Shown: in pieces, positions 1 to 9,074 of the stretch
How positions within the stretch are numbered: the first letter of the stretch is position 1
Layout of the letters: the number at the start of each line of letters is the position of its first letter
Assembly: GCF_024807945.1 (NCBI RefSeq)
Contig: NZ_JANUFD010000013.1
Location: 124,001 to 188,000, forward strand
DNA from: Pseudomonas sp. JUb42
GTDB lineage: Bacteria > Pseudomonadota > Gammaproteobacteria > Pseudomonadales > Pseudomonadaceae
Reading direction: 5' to 3'
DNA length: 64,000 nt
The notes under the pieces: generated by a model
Told to the model about the DNA's origin: nothing
What the model saw: the letters and a program-made list of their open reading frames with translations, nothing else
Database searches by the model: none
Position numbers and translations under genes: made by a program

Positions 1-446
1 TTCCCGACGCCCGTGCGGGCGGAGTACTTGACCGCAGGCACGCTGCGCAAAGGGCCGCCGATGCCATCCGCTCGCTGTCTATCCGTGTTGCCTCGGGCAA
101 GGTCAATGTCGGCGCGCTGTCAGGGGGCAATCAGCAAAAAGTCCTGCTGGCGCGGCTGTTGGAGGTCAAGCCTCACGTACTGATCCTCGACGAGCCCACC
201 CGGGGCGTGGACATCGGTTCCAAATCGGAGATCTACCGCATCATCAATCAGCTGGCGAAAGCGGGCGTGGGCATTGTGGTGATCTCCAGTGAGCTGCCGG
301 AAATCATCGGCACCTGCGACCGCGTGCTGGTCATGCGCGAAGGCCGGTTGGTCGCCCAGGTAGGCGGCGCGTCCGGGCATGAAATATCCCAGGAAGCCAT
401 TATCGACTTCGCCACAGGTGGCGAGCAGGTGGCCGCTCATGGCTGA
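1..446 (+). CDS. Sugar ABC transporter ATP-binding protein, C-terminal part (cut by window edge)
   Basis: This is the C-terminal nucleotide-binding half of a tandem ATPase of the RbsA/MglA/XylG family, which powers periplasmic sugar uptake at the inner membrane. The open frame enters from the left edge (codons begin at base 3). It shows the ABC signature LSGGNQQK, Walker B LILDEPTRGVDIG and the switch region VVISSELPEI. The CUT2-family trait of a degenerate second ATP site cannot be judged because the N-terminal half lies outside. Its stop overlaps the permease start (ATGGCTGA), so the two are translationally coupled. The sugar cannot be named from this fragment. Confidence 0.93.
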   Translation, partial: PDARAGGVLDRRHAAQRAADAIRSLSIRVASGKVNVGALSGGNQQKVLLARLLEVKPHVLILDEPTRGVDIGSKSEIYRIINQLAKAGVGIVVISSELPEIIGTCDRVLVMREGRLVAQVGGASGHEISQEAIIDFATGGEQVAAHG

Positions 447-1458
447 TCCAAACATGATGGAGAATAACCCGATGAGCATGGCAACCCCGGCAACCCCTGA
501 AACCGTCGCCAGGCGCGAGCGTATTCGCGAGCTGATGCGCAGCGTCGGCATGCTGCCGGTATTGATCCTGTTGCTGGTGGGTTTCGCCCTGGCCAGCGAG
601 AACTTTCTCACGGTACAAAACCTGTCGATCATCACCCAGCAAGCCTCGGTGAACGTGGTGCTGGCGGCAGGCATGACCTTTGTCATTCTGACTGCCGGGA
701 TCGACTTATCGGTCGGCGCGATTCTCGCCGCGTCCGCAGTGGTGGCCCTGCAGGCATCCATGTCGCCACAGTTTGGCATGCTGGGGATTTTTGCCGGTAT
801 CGCCTTTGGCCTGTTGCTGGGCCTGGTCAATGGCGGACTAATCGCGTTTCTGCGTTTGCCGCCATTTATCGTCACCCTCGGTGCCTTGACCGCCATGCGT
901 GGATTGGCGCGATTACTGGCGGACGACAAGACGGTATTCAACCCGGATCTGCCCTTCGCTTTTATCGGCAATGACTCGATTCTTGGCGTGCCCTGGCTGG
1001 TGGTCATTGCCATCGCCGTGGTCATGCTGTCGTGGTTCATCCTGCGCCGCACCGTGATGGGCGTGCAGATCTACTCGGTGGGCGGCAATCCCGAGGCGGC
1101 GCGCCTGTCCGGGATCAAGGTATGGAAAGTGCTGCTGTTCGTCTATGCCATGTCTGGCGCTTTGGCGGGTCTGGGCGCGGTCATGAGTGCGTCGCGCCTG
1201 TTCGCCGCCAATGGCCTGCAACTGGGGCAATCCTATGAGCTGGATGCCATTGCTGCGGTGATCCTCGGCGGCACCAGTTTTGTCGGCGGCGTCGGCACCA
1301 TCGGCGGCACCTTGATTGGCGCCCTGATCATCGCCGTACTGACCAATGGCCTGGTGCTGCTGGGGGTATCCGATATCTGGCAGTACATCATCAAAGGCAT
1401 CGTGATCATCGGTGCCGTGGCGCTGGATCGCTACCGCCAGTCCGGTACGCGAACCTGA
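439..1458 (+). CDS. Sugar ABC transporter permease, RbsC family
   Basis: Inner-membrane permease of a CUT2-type (ribose/xylose/galactoside) importer, about 339 residues, the usual size. It is strongly hydrophobic with 8-10 predicted membrane spans. It carries family motifs such as GIDLSVG after the first spans and GGTSFVGGVGTIGGTLIGAL near the C-terminus. I chose the ATG at 439, which overlaps the ATPase stop; ATGs at 454, 457 and 472 are possible alternatives. It should pair with the ATPase upstream and the binding protein downstream. Ribose is only one candidate substrate, so no symbol is given. Confidence 0.93.
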   Translation: MADPNMMENNPMSMATPATPETVARRERIRELMRSVGMLPVLILLLVGFALASENFLTVQNLSIITQQASVNVVLAAGMTFVILTAGIDLSVGAILAASAVVALQASMSPQFGMLGIFAGIAFGLLLGLVNGGLIAFLRLPPFIVTLGALTAMRGLARLLADDKTVFNPDLPFAFIGNDSILGVPWLVVIAIAVVMLSWFILRRTVMGVQIYSVGGNPEAARLSGIKVWKVLLFVYAMSGALAGLGAVMSASRLFAANGLQLGQSYELDAIAAVILGGTSFVGGVGTIGGTLIGALIIAVLTNGLVLLGVSDIWQYIIKGIVIIGAVALDRYRQSGTRT

Positions 1459-1488
1459 TTTCCTAACAATAATCACAAGAGAATCGTC

Positions 1489-2430
1489 ATGAACTTCAAA
1501 CGCATCTTTCCTGCTGTCGTCTCCCTGAGCCTGGCCCTGCTGATGTCGCAAGCGGTGCAGGCGCGCGAACTCAAGGCCCTGGGCATCAGCATGGGCTCGC
1601 TGGGCAACCCGTATTTCGTCACCCTGGCCGACGGCGCCACGGCCCAGGCCAAGGCATTCAACCCGGCGGTCAAGGTCACCTCCGTGTCGGCCGACTACGA
1701 CCTGAGCAAACAGTTTTCGCAGATCGATAACTTCATCTCGTCCAAGGTCGATCTGATCCTGCTCAACGCCGTAGACCCCTCCGCCATGGCGTCGGCGATC
1801 AAGAAAGCCCGGGATGCCGGGATAGTGGTGGTAGCGGTGGATGTCGACGCCAAGGGCGTCAATGCCACAGTGCAGACCGACAACGTCGAGGCAGGCAAAC
1901 TGGCCTGCCAGTTCATCGTCGACAAGCTGGCGGGCAAAGGCAACGTGATCATCCAGAACGGCCCGCAAGTGACGGCGGTCACCGACAGGGTCAAAGGCTG
2001 CAAAGCCGCATTGGCTGGCGCGCCCGACATCAGGGTGCTGTCCGACGACCAGGACGGCAAGGGCTCTCGTGAAGGCGGCCTGAATGTGATGCAGGGCTAC
2101 CTGACCCGCTTCCCGAAAATCGACGGGCTGTTCGCAATCAACGACCCCCAAGCCATCGGCAGCGACCTGGCCGCCCGCCAACTGAAACGCAGCGGTATCG
2201 TCATCACCTCGGTAGACGGCGCACCGGATATCGAAAATGCACTGAAGACCGAGTCGTCAATCCAGGCCAGCGCCAGCCAAGACCCCTGGGCCATGGCCCA
2301 GACCGCAGTGAAAATCGGCAATGACCTGATCAATGACAAAGCACCGAGCGAAGCAGTGACCCTGCTCGCGCCGAAGCTGATCACTCGGGATAACGTTGCG
2401 GGTTATAGCGGGTGGTCGAGTAAGCGTTGA
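1489..2430 (+). CDS. Periplasmic sugar-binding protein, RbsB family
   Basis: Solute-binding component of the ABC importer, 313 residues. It starts with a Sec signal peptide (basic MNFKR, hydrophobic stretch, cut after VQA-R), followed by a periplasmic-binding-protein type 1 fold (LGISMGSLGNPYF, then QIDNFISSKVDLILLNAVDP). Such proteins deliver sugar to the permease. It lies 30 bp after the permease, preceded by AGAGAATCGTC. The order ATPase, permease, binding protein is less common than binding-protein-first rbs operons and may indicate another pentose or polyol. No kinase or regulator of the set is visible downstream. Confidence 0.92.
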   Translation: MNFKRIFPAVVSLSLALLMSQAVQARELKALGISMGSLGNPYFVTLADGATAQAKAFNPAVKVTSVSADYDLSKQFSQIDNFISSKVDLILLNAVDPSAMASAIKKARDAGIVVVAVDVDAKGVNATVQTDNVEAGKLACQFIVDKLAGKGNVIIQNGPQVTAVTDRVKGCKAALAGAPDIRVLSDDQDGKGSREGGLNVMQGYLTRFPKIDGLFAINDPQAIGSDLAARQLKRSGIVITSVDGAPDIENALKTESSIQASASQDPWAMAQTAVKIGNDLINDKAPSEAVTLLAPKLITRDNVAGYSGWSSKR

Positions 2431-2481
2431 TGCTTTGAAGGTCCGGGTAGGTGGGCACGGTGGTGTCCGCCTTCCGGCGTC

Positions 2482-2721
2482 CTACGGCAAATTTTCCAGA
2501 CGGGCTTCTACTGCGTCGTCGAAGATGATGTACAGCGCTTCAGCATCGGCCGAGCGCAGCTTACGGGTGCTTTCCAGAGTTTGGATCGACTCGATCTGAA
2601 GGGCTCGTTCGGCCTCCAGATCTTTGCGGGTGCTGGCGGCGTTGAGGGCGCGCAGGAGATCGTTCATCTCGTCGCGGATGGGCTTTTGTAGGCGTAGCAG
2701 ATCGAGTTTTTCTTGGGGCAT
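2482..2721 (-). CDS. Small coiled-coil hypothetical protein
   Basis: A 79-residue, highly charged, Leu/Ala/Glu-rich reading frame (starting MPQEKLDLL) with no membrane segment, predicted to be almost fully helical. I do not recognise a family. It lies convergent to the sugar-binding protein gene, 51 bp away. The ribosome-binding site is weak (AAGAGA about 9 bases ahead). Codon use is Pseudomonas-like, with G/C-ending codons, which supports a real gene. An opposite-strand frame over the same stretch looks like its shadow. Confidence 0.5.
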   Translation of the reverse strand: MPQEKLDLLRLQKPIRDEMNDLLRALNAASTRKDLEAERALQIESIQTLESTRKLRSADAEALYIIFDDAVEARLENLP

Positions 2722-3319
2722 GGGTCGGCGTCTCTTGGTGGCGTCGGGCGCGAGGGGATTGGCATTGTGGCTGAAAAGGGGATGGTGGCTAGAAAAATTA
2801 GATGTTTAGGCTTAACAAAGGCACTGCGGGATCGCCAAGTGCTTTTCTATATACGCTTTGTTTGGTGGATCGCAGAGGGACCTCTGTAGCCCGTATTAAA
2901 GGGGCTTTCAGCACGGCCTGGCTAGCTTCTGTGGTACTGCCGCCCAACCGAGATGCAAACGACAGTAAATAGATTGGCTTGTTTGAAGGGTGGACGCGAG
3001 CATGGCGGCCAGCCAGTGCGTCAGAGCTGATACCACTTGCTTTAGCGGCCGCACAGCATTGAGTCGCTGTAGCAAGGCCGCCTACTGGGCGGTACAAGTA
3101 CCCTGTACTTCTAATACTGGTCTACCCTCTCTTTTCAGATGCATCGCGAGGCTCTGCGCCGGTAGCCGATCGATCAGTTGCTGACTAATCCGCCTTGCGC
3201 TAGTTGCCCAACAGGTCGAGCTTTTGGTCTTCGACCAAGCCCTGGCTGTGCTGCAGGGCGAGCCGGCAAGAAACACCTGATTGGCGTTGCCCCATCCCTC
3301 CACCTGGAACCTAGGCATT
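2722..3319. other. Intergenic stretch, no convincing gene
   Basis: About 600 bases lie between the small coiled-coil gene and the sensor kinase. Open frames exist (for example 99 codons on the minus strand, 2798-3097), but none has a good ribosome-binding site or a recognisable product. On the plus strand a short frame ending with a stop at 3277-3279 reads like the tail of a lost protein (VELLVFDQALAVLQGEP). GC content falls and the codon pattern is disordered, consistent with decayed or transferred DNA at the edge of the accessory region. Confidence 0.4.
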
Positions 3320-4864
3320 ATGATCACCGCCGATACCGTATTCTTAGTCGTCGACGACACGGACACTATGCGTAAGGTCAACAGTAGCCAACTAGAGCGC
3401 TTGGGTGCACGACAGATACTAACTGCTGCCAATGGTAAAGAGGCACTTACGCTATTAAGGGCTCGTAAGGTCAACGTAATTCTTTCCGACAGGAACATGC
3501 CGGTCATGGATGGCCTCACCCTGTTGCGCGAGGTCCGCAGTGACCCCAAGTTGGCCATGCTGCCTTTCATCATGATTACCGCAGAGAGCTCCCGCGCCCA
3601 AATCACCGAAGCCATCGCTGCCGGGGTCAGCAACATTCTTATCAAACCCTATACCGCCAATGACCTTTCGCTGCGCATAGTGCGTGCGATGAACCACCGT
3701 CCCCGGCTGCATTCGCCACCAGTGATTGCTGAACCAGCTCCTCAAGAGTCAACGGAGGAGAAATGCCGTCCGACACTGCTGGTGGTCGATGACGTACCGG
3801 ACAACCTGGCGCTAATTGCCGGACTGTTTCAGGACGAGTACCGCGTACTGGCAGTGCGCGACGGACACCGCGCGTTGGCCATTTGTACTTCCGAGACCCC
3901 GCCAGACCTGCTTCTTCTGGATGTAATGATGCCGAACATGGATGGTTTCGAGCTGGCCCAGCATCTGCGCAGCCATCCCAGTGCTAGCCGCATCCCGATC
4001 ATCTTTATCACCGCGATGAACGATCCGGCAGCACAACTGCGCGGGTTGGAGCTGGGCGCAGTGGATTTTGTCAGTAAACCGGTGGATCCCAAGTCGCTAC
4101 ACCTTCGGGTGAGCAATCTGTTACGCCTGGTCGAGCAGCGCAACGATCTACAGCAGCAATACGACACCATGATGGAGCTGGAGCAGTTGCGCGAGGAGTC
4201 CAGCTGTATTTCACGTCATGATCTGAAGGCGCCGCTGTGCAATATCCTCGGCTTGGCCCGCAGCCTGCTCGAAGGCGGCAATCTGCTGCCGCGCCAGCTG
4301 CAAATGTTGCACAGCCTGGAAGCCGATAGCCAGAACCTGTTAGGGATGATCGACCTGGATGGCGACATTTACAAAATTGAGACCGGTAGTTTCGAACTTA
4401 AGCCGGTTACGGTCGAACTGCTACCCCTGGTACGGAGCCTATGCGATTCGGCCAGGCTGACCTATCAGGCAAAAAAACTGACCATCGAGGTGGCGGCGCA
4501 AGACACCAGCGAATCGGCACCAGTGCTAGCCAGTGGAGATGCACTACTGTGCTTTTCCCTGTTGAACAACCTGCTGAAGAATGCCTGCGAGGCGGCTCCC
4601 GAGAAAAGTCGCGTGCGGCTGACATTGACACCTACCGACCCTATTGAATTGGTAATAGAGAATCAACCGGCGGTACCCGCAACATTTCGGTCACGATTCT
4701 TCGAAAAATACGCAAGCCATGGTAATTCTCGCGGTACGGGTCTTGGTACCTACTCAGCAAAATTACTAGCCGAGGCCCAGAAAGGTAGCTTAGAACTGGA
4801 AGTCGATGACGAGGCGAACCTGACGCGCTTACGGTTGCAGCTGCCATCTTGGGGAGTGGCTTGA
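3320..4864 (+). CDS. Orphan two-component protein: two receiver domains fused to a histidine kinase
   Basis: Predicted cytoplasmic signalling protein of 514 residues with the order REC-REC-HisKA-HATPase. REC1 (about 5-125) has VVDD and phospho-acceptor D57 in LSDRNMPVMDG. REC2 (about 150-270) has VVDDVPDN, LLLDVMMPNMDG and the conserved K in SKPVD. A short coiled coil follows, then the H box SRHDLKAPL, the N box NNLLKNACEAA and the G box GTGLGTYSAKLL. There are no membrane spans or DNA-binding output. The start at 3320 (MITADTVFLVVDD) puts the first REC at the N-terminus; an upstream in-frame start at 3281 would add a non-conserved leader. No partner gene is next to it. Confidence 0.88.
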   Translation: MITADTVFLVVDDTDTMRKVNSSQLERLGARQILTAANGKEALTLLRARKVNVILSDRNMPVMDGLTLLREVRSDPKLAMLPFIMITAESSRAQITEAIAAGVSNILIKPYTANDLSLRIVRAMNHRPRLHSPPVIAEPAPQESTEEKCRPTLLVVDDVPDNLALIAGLFQDEYRVLAVRDGHRALAICTSETPPDLLLLDVMMPNMDGFELAQHLRSHPSASRIPIIFITAMNDPAAQLRGLELGAVDFVSKPVDPKSLHLRVSNLLRLVEQRNDLQQQYDTMMELEQLREESSCISRHDLKAPLCNILGLARSLLEGGNLLPRQLQMLHSLEADSQNLLGMIDLDGDIYKIETGSFELKPVTVELLPLVRSLCDSARLTYQAKKLTIEVAAQDTSESAPVLASGDALLCFSLLNNLLKNACEAAPEKSRVRLTLTPTDPIELVIENQPAVPATFRSRFFEKYASHGNSRGTGLGTYSAKLLAEAQKGSLELEVDDEANLTRLRLQLPSWGVA

Positions 4865-5044
4865 GCAAGATCTACCTAAGGGACGGGCCCTTGGGCTCGC
4901 CCGGGCCAGCAGATCGGTAGAGGACTGAGCGGAACCTGCGCCTCATACGGCATCAAAGTATGACCGTACTCTCCAGAGCGTCACTTCAGACTCAATTTGC
5001 GAATCTTACCTCCGAGGTCAGTAAAGAATTCGATTGTATCCCTT

Positions 5045-5090
5045 GGGATGCCTTCGGATTTTGGCGGTCCGGGATACCATCTGGGATACC
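5045..5090. repeat. GGGATACC repeat cluster, possible left arm site of the island
   Basis: Two perfect copies of GGGATACC (5071-5078 and 5083-5090, 12 bases start to start) and a near copy GGGATGCC (5045-5052) sit in the 343-base gap between the sensor kinase and the first WYL gene. The same octamer occurs at 26528-26535, about 110 bases before the 3' end of ssrA. Short repeats spaced like this are typical of integrase arm-binding sites. I infer that they mark the two ends of the accessory island. No copy of the ssrA 3' end is visible here, so the core attachment site is unproven. The rest of the 4865-5207 gap shows nothing I can name. Confidence 0.4.
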
Positions 5091-5207
5091 AAAGCGGCTG
5101 GTAATCAAAATGAGCACCACCATGTTTGTAAAATACAAATATGGACGTACGCCTAAGGCGTGCAATAAGATCCGCTCTAACACTCAGATCAAGTGCCTCT
5201 AACTCAT

Positions 5208-6119
5208 ATGACGCCCTTAACCCCTCTTGCAGAACTCGCTCAGCCACAGCGCGATCGCCTGGCTTTTATCGAGCTGCGCGTGCGCTTCGTTGGAGATATT
5301 CGGCGGCAGGATTTGGTCGAGCGTTTTGCCATTCAGTCTGCTGCAGCCACCCGAGATCTTGCGCTGTATAGAGAGCTAGCACCCGGCAACATCGACTATG
5401 ACGCTAAGGGGAAGGCCTACGTCTTGGGCGCGGATTTCTGTTCGCTGTTCAATTACCCGGCCGAAAGAGTCATGTCGTGGCTGACACAGGCATTCGGTGA
5501 TGGCGAGCCGCTGCAGCTCAAAACCTGGGTGCCCAGTGAGATTCCTTTCCGTCTGACGAACCCTGATTTGGATGTGTTGGCGAGTGTTACGCGCGCCATT
5601 CATCAGGGCTGCCCCCTGGCTATCGAGTACCACTCTATTTCCAGCGGTAAGTCCAAACGTGAGATTGTGCCTTTCGCCTTGATCGATACAGGACTGCGTT
5701 GGCATGTACGAGCCTTTGATCGCAAAAACCAAGAGTTTCGTGACTTTGTAATCACGCGAATCAAACGCCCGCGCTTGCTCAAGGAGGAGTCGCCTGCCAC
5801 CCATGAGCTGAGCGATCAGGATATCCAGTGGACGCGCATTGTTGAGTTGGAGTTGGTGCCGCACCCGGATCAGCCGCACCCGGAAATTACCGAGATGGAT
5901 TACGGAATGCATGGAGGCGTATTGCGAATGAAACTGCGTGCTGCAACGGTGGGCTATGTGTTGCACAAATGGCGCGTGGACTGTACCCCGGACCATAGCC
6001 TGCGAGGGCCGGAGCACCGTCTTTGGCTGAAGGACTCATTGGCAATATACGGCGTTAAAAACGCTGTGCTAGCGCCAGGATACTCGGAGCCGGAGCGTAC
6101 GGCAGGAGCAAAAAAATGA
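5208..6119 (+). CDS. WYL-domain transcriptional regulator (BrxR/CapW-like)
   Basis: Predicted DNA-binding regulator of 303 residues. The N-terminal part (about 10-80) looks like a winged helix with VRFVGDIRRQDLVERFAIQSAAATRDL. The centre carries the WYL-type core (about 135-205) with GLRWHVRAFDRKNQEFRDF, followed by a C-terminal extension. In defence islands, proteins of this shape (BrxR, CapW) repress the adjacent operon and sense a ligand. I chose the ATG at 5208; a GTG at 5193 is possible. Its stop overlaps the helicase start (ATGA), so regulator and effector are made together, which fits autoregulation of the operon. Confidence 0.87.
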   Translation: MTPLTPLAELAQPQRDRLAFIELRVRFVGDIRRQDLVERFAIQSAAATRDLALYRELAPGNIDYDAKGKAYVLGADFCSLFNYPAERVMSWLTQAFGDGEPLQLKTWVPSEIPFRLTNPDLDVLASVTRAIHQGCPLAIEYHSISSGKSKREIVPFALIDTGLRWHVRAFDRKNQEFRDFVITRIKRPRLLKEESPATHELSDQDIQWTRIVELELVPHPDQPHPEITEMDYGMHGGVLRMKLRAATVGYVLHKWRVDCTPDHSLRGPEHRLWLKDSLAIYGVKNAVLAPGYSEPERTAGAKK

Positions 6120-9037
6120 TTTCTGCCTACCACGCCAAGTACTACGCGCACGAGTTAACAAGACGCCATGCTGCCGATGGCGTTGACCGCCTATCTCAGT
6201 CCCTGTTTGACGCCAGTGTTGATCTGAACCCTCATCAGATCGAGGCCGCACTGTTTGCCTTACGCAATCCTTTACAGCAAGGAGTCTTGCTCGCAGATGA
6301 AGTAGGTTTGGGCAAAACCATCGAAGCCGCGCTGGTTGTCTGTCAGCTATGGGCGGAGCGCAGTCGCAGGTTGCTGATTATTGCCCCGGCCAGCCTGCGT
6401 AAGCAGTGGGCGCAAGAGCTGTCAGAGAAGTTTGCCGTGCCCTGCACTGTGCTGGATGCCGTTGCACTCAAGAAGCAGTCATCCGGCAGCGCACTTGAGA
6501 CTTTGCAGCATCTTGCTGGCAAATCAGTCCTGATTATGTCCTACCAGTTTGCTGCTCGTCTTGAAGCTGAACTGCGCGTCATTCCCTGGCATGTAGTGGT
6601 TCTCGATGAAGCTCACAAGCTTCGCAATGCTCACCGTCAGAGCAACCGAACCGGCCAGGCCTTGCGCCGGGCGTTGGAAGGCCGCAAGAAGTTGCTGCTA
6701 ACCGCTACGCCGATGCAGAACTCGTTGATGGAGTTGTATGGGCTGTCCACCCTCATTGATGAGCATCTGTTTGGCGATGAAAAAGCCTTTCGCAAGCAGT
6801 ATCTGAATAACCCTGCTGGACTGGAGGAGCTGCGAGGACGGCTGGCTGGCTTCACTCAACGCACTTTGCGTAAGGACGTGCTGGAGTACATCCAATACAC
6901 CGAGCGCAAGGCTATAACCCAGCCATTCAGTCCAACGGATGGTGAACACGCGCTTTACGATCAGGTGTCTGATTTCCTGCTACGCGAACATTCTTTTGCC
7001 TTGCCCAAAAGCCAGCGCCATCTCACAGGCCTAATTCTTCGCAAACTGCTCGCATCCAGCACCCCGGCCATTGTTGCCACGCTGATTACCGTTCGGGCTC
7101 GGCTGGAGCAGATGCTAGTAGACGAAGCCTCGGCAGAGCAGATCAACCTACTGGAGCAATGGGTAGAAGAGGATGACCTTGAAACCGACTATCTCGAAGA
7201 AGAAGAAGAAGAAGAAGAAGAGCCTGAGTCGGATGAACAGCTGCCCTCACAGCCGCTTATGCAAAGCCCAGAGCATAAAAAACAGTTTATCCAGGCAGAA
7301 ATAGGTGAGCTGACGGCCATCATTGAGCTCGCAAATGGGCTGCGTACTGATACCAAAGCTCAGTCCCTGCTCACTGCTTTGCAACTAGGCTTTGCCAGCA
7401 TGGCTGAGCTAGGGGCCTCGCGTAAGGCCATCATATTCACCGAATCAAAACGGACTCAGGAGTACCTGCATCAGTTCCTGTCTGCCAGTGGTTATGACGG
7501 CAAATTGGTGCTGTTCAGTGGCACGAACAACCATCCCGACTCCACCCTTATCTACCAGCAGTGGCTGACTGAACATAAAGGCACTGATCGGATAACCGGA
7601 TCCCCCCAGGTAGACCGCCGCACTGCGCTGATTGATCATTTTCGCAAGATCGATGGCAGCGGCGCGGAAATCATGATCGCCACAGAGGCTGCTGCTGAAG
7701 GCGTGAACCTGCAGTTCTGCGCCTTGCTAATTAACTACGATCTCCCATGGAACCCACAGCGGGTCGAGCAGCGCATAGGTCGCTGCCATCGCTACGGTCA
7801 GAAATTCGATGTGGTGGTTATTAACTTCATCAACACCCGCAATCAGGCAGATCAGCGCGTATTGGAGTTGCTGACTGAAAAATTCAGCCTGTTTTCTGGT
7901 GTGTTCGGTGCCAGTGATGAGGTGTTAGGCAGCATCGAAGGTGGCCTGGACTTCGAGAAACGCATACAGAAAATATACGATACCTGTCGCCAGCCAGATC
8001 AGATAGAAGCTGCCTTTAATGCGTTGCAGACAGAGCTAGAAGAAGCGATCAATGACCGCATAAAGGACACCCAGTCCCAGCTGCTGGAGAACTTCGATGA
8101 GGATGTTCACGACCGCCTCAAGCTACGACTGGACGAAGCTGAAGCCCGGCTCGACAGACTAGGGCGCTGGTTCTGGGGGGTGACCCGCTATGCCCTGTGT
8201 GAGCGGGCACGCTTTGATGATCAAACGTATGCCTTTTGGCTGACCAGCCCGCCAGATGTTGAGGCTCTGCAAATTGTGCCTGGCCGCTATCAGCTCATCC
8301 GCGGTGCCGCTCAACCCGATATGTTGGCGAACGCCTACCGACTCAGCCATCCGCTGGGCGAGTGGAGTATTGCCACAAGTCTCAACGCTTCTACTCCGAT
8401 CGCCCTGCTTAAGCTCGATTACGCCAAGCACGGCACACGCATCTCAGTCATTGAAAAGCTCCTCGGCAAGTCCGGCTGGCTTACTTTGTTGCGACTCGAA
8501 GTTACAGCCTTTGAGACAACCGAGGCGCTGTTGTTCTCAGGCCAGACTGACGATGGTGAATTGCTTGATCAGGAAGTCTGCGAAAAACTGCTGACCATTC
8601 CTGCGGCTGGAAAGCCCTTAGCTATTAATGATGCAGTACCCAATGCCCTAGCGGCGAACAGTCAGCGTTTGGTGCAGGCCACCATTGCCAGCGTGCTGGA
8701 GGCCAACCAGCGACTGTTCAATGAAGAGCGTGACAAGCTGGAGCGTTGGGCAGATGACAAGCTCGTCGCTGCTGAGGAAGCGCTTAAGAACACCAAAGCC
8801 AGCATTGCCCAACTAAAGCGCGATGCCCGCAAAGCCACGACGCTGCAAGAGCAGGAGGCCATCCAGCTTGAGCTGTCTGAGTTGGAGCGTAAACAGCGCC
8901 GTCAGCGCCAGGAAATTTTTGCCGTTGAGGACGAGATCATCGAGAAGCGCGATGCGCTGATTGAGTCTCTGCAGCAACGGCTGCAAGAAAGAACCGACAC
9001 CCAATCGCTGTTCACCCTGCGCTGGCAGGTGGTGTGA
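6116..9037 (+). CDS. SNF2/RapA-type DEAD-like helicase of a defence operon
   Basis: Predicted double-stranded-DNA translocase of 973 residues. The helicase core shows Walker A DEVGLGKT (61-68), DEAH (164-167), motif III LLTATPMQNS, and motif VI QRIGRCHRYGQ (about 552-562), the Swi2/Snf2 hallmarks. A glutamate run near residues 361-369 (a GAA-rich triplet repeat at 7195-7221) splits the two RecA-like lobes. The C-terminal third ends in a long charged coiled coil (about 860-960). It is coupled to the WYL gene and precedes a methyltransferase and a Res nuclease, so I infer a motor that inspects or remodels invading DNA. It resembles HepA/RapA and DISARM DrmD-like motors, but the neighbours argue against RNA polymerase recycling. 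Confidence 0.88.
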   Translation: MISAYHAKYYAHELTRRHAADGVDRLSQSLFDASVDLNPHQIEAALFALRNPLQQGVLLADEVGLGKTIEAALVVCQLWAERSRRLLIIAPASLRKQWAQELSEKFAVPCTVLDAVALKKQSSGSALETLQHLAGKSVLIMSYQFAARLEAELRVIPWHVVVLDEAHKLRNAHRQSNRTGQALRRALEGRKKLLLTATPMQNSLMELYGLSTLIDEHLFGDEKAFRKQYLNNPAGLEELRGRLAGFTQRTLRKDVLEYIQYTERKAITQPFSPTDGEHALYDQVSDFLLREHSFALPKSQRHLTGLILRKLLASSTPAIVATLITVRARLEQMLVDEASAEQINLLEQWVEEDDLETDYLEEEEEEEEEPESDEQLPSQPLMQSPEHKKQFIQAEIGELTAIIELANGLRTDTKAQSLLTALQLGFASMAELGASRKAIIFTESKRTQEYLHQFLSASGYDGKLVLFSGTNNHPDSTLIYQQWLTEHKGTDRITGSPQVDRRTALIDHFRKIDGSGAEIMIATEAAAEGVNLQFCALLINYDLPWNPQRVEQRIGRCHRYGQKFDVVVINFINTRNQADQRVLELLTEKFSLFSGVFGASDEVLGSIEGGLDFEKRIQKIYDTCRQPDQIEAAFNALQTELEEAINDRIKDTQSQLLENFDEDVHDRLKLRLDEAEARLDRLGRWFWGVTRYALCERARFDDQTYAFWLTSPPDVEALQIVPGRYQLIRGAAQPDMLANAYRLSHPLGEWSIATSLNASTPIALLKLDYAKHGTRISVIEKLLGKSGWLTLLRLEVTAFETTEALLFSGQTDDGELLDQEVCEKLLTIPAAGKPLAINDAVPNALAANSQRLVQATIASVLEANQRLFNEERDKLERWADDKLVAAEEALKNTKASIAQLKRDARKATTLQEQEAIQLELSELERKQRRQRQEIFAVEDEIIEKRDALIESLQQRLQERTDTQSLFTLRWQVV

Positions 9038-9074
9038 ACCGAGCATCGGAAATGAACGAATTAAGGCCCGAATT

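Noticed and set aside
2798..3097. 99-codon minus-strand frame in the 2722-3319 gap
   Set aside because: It has no ribosome-binding site and no recognisable family, and its low-complexity composition offers no support.
6116..9037. Housekeeping RapA (RNA polymerase recycling)
   Set aside because: The motifs are similar, but the gene is coupled to a WYL regulator and followed by mod and res, and the C-terminus is a coiled coil unlike RapA.
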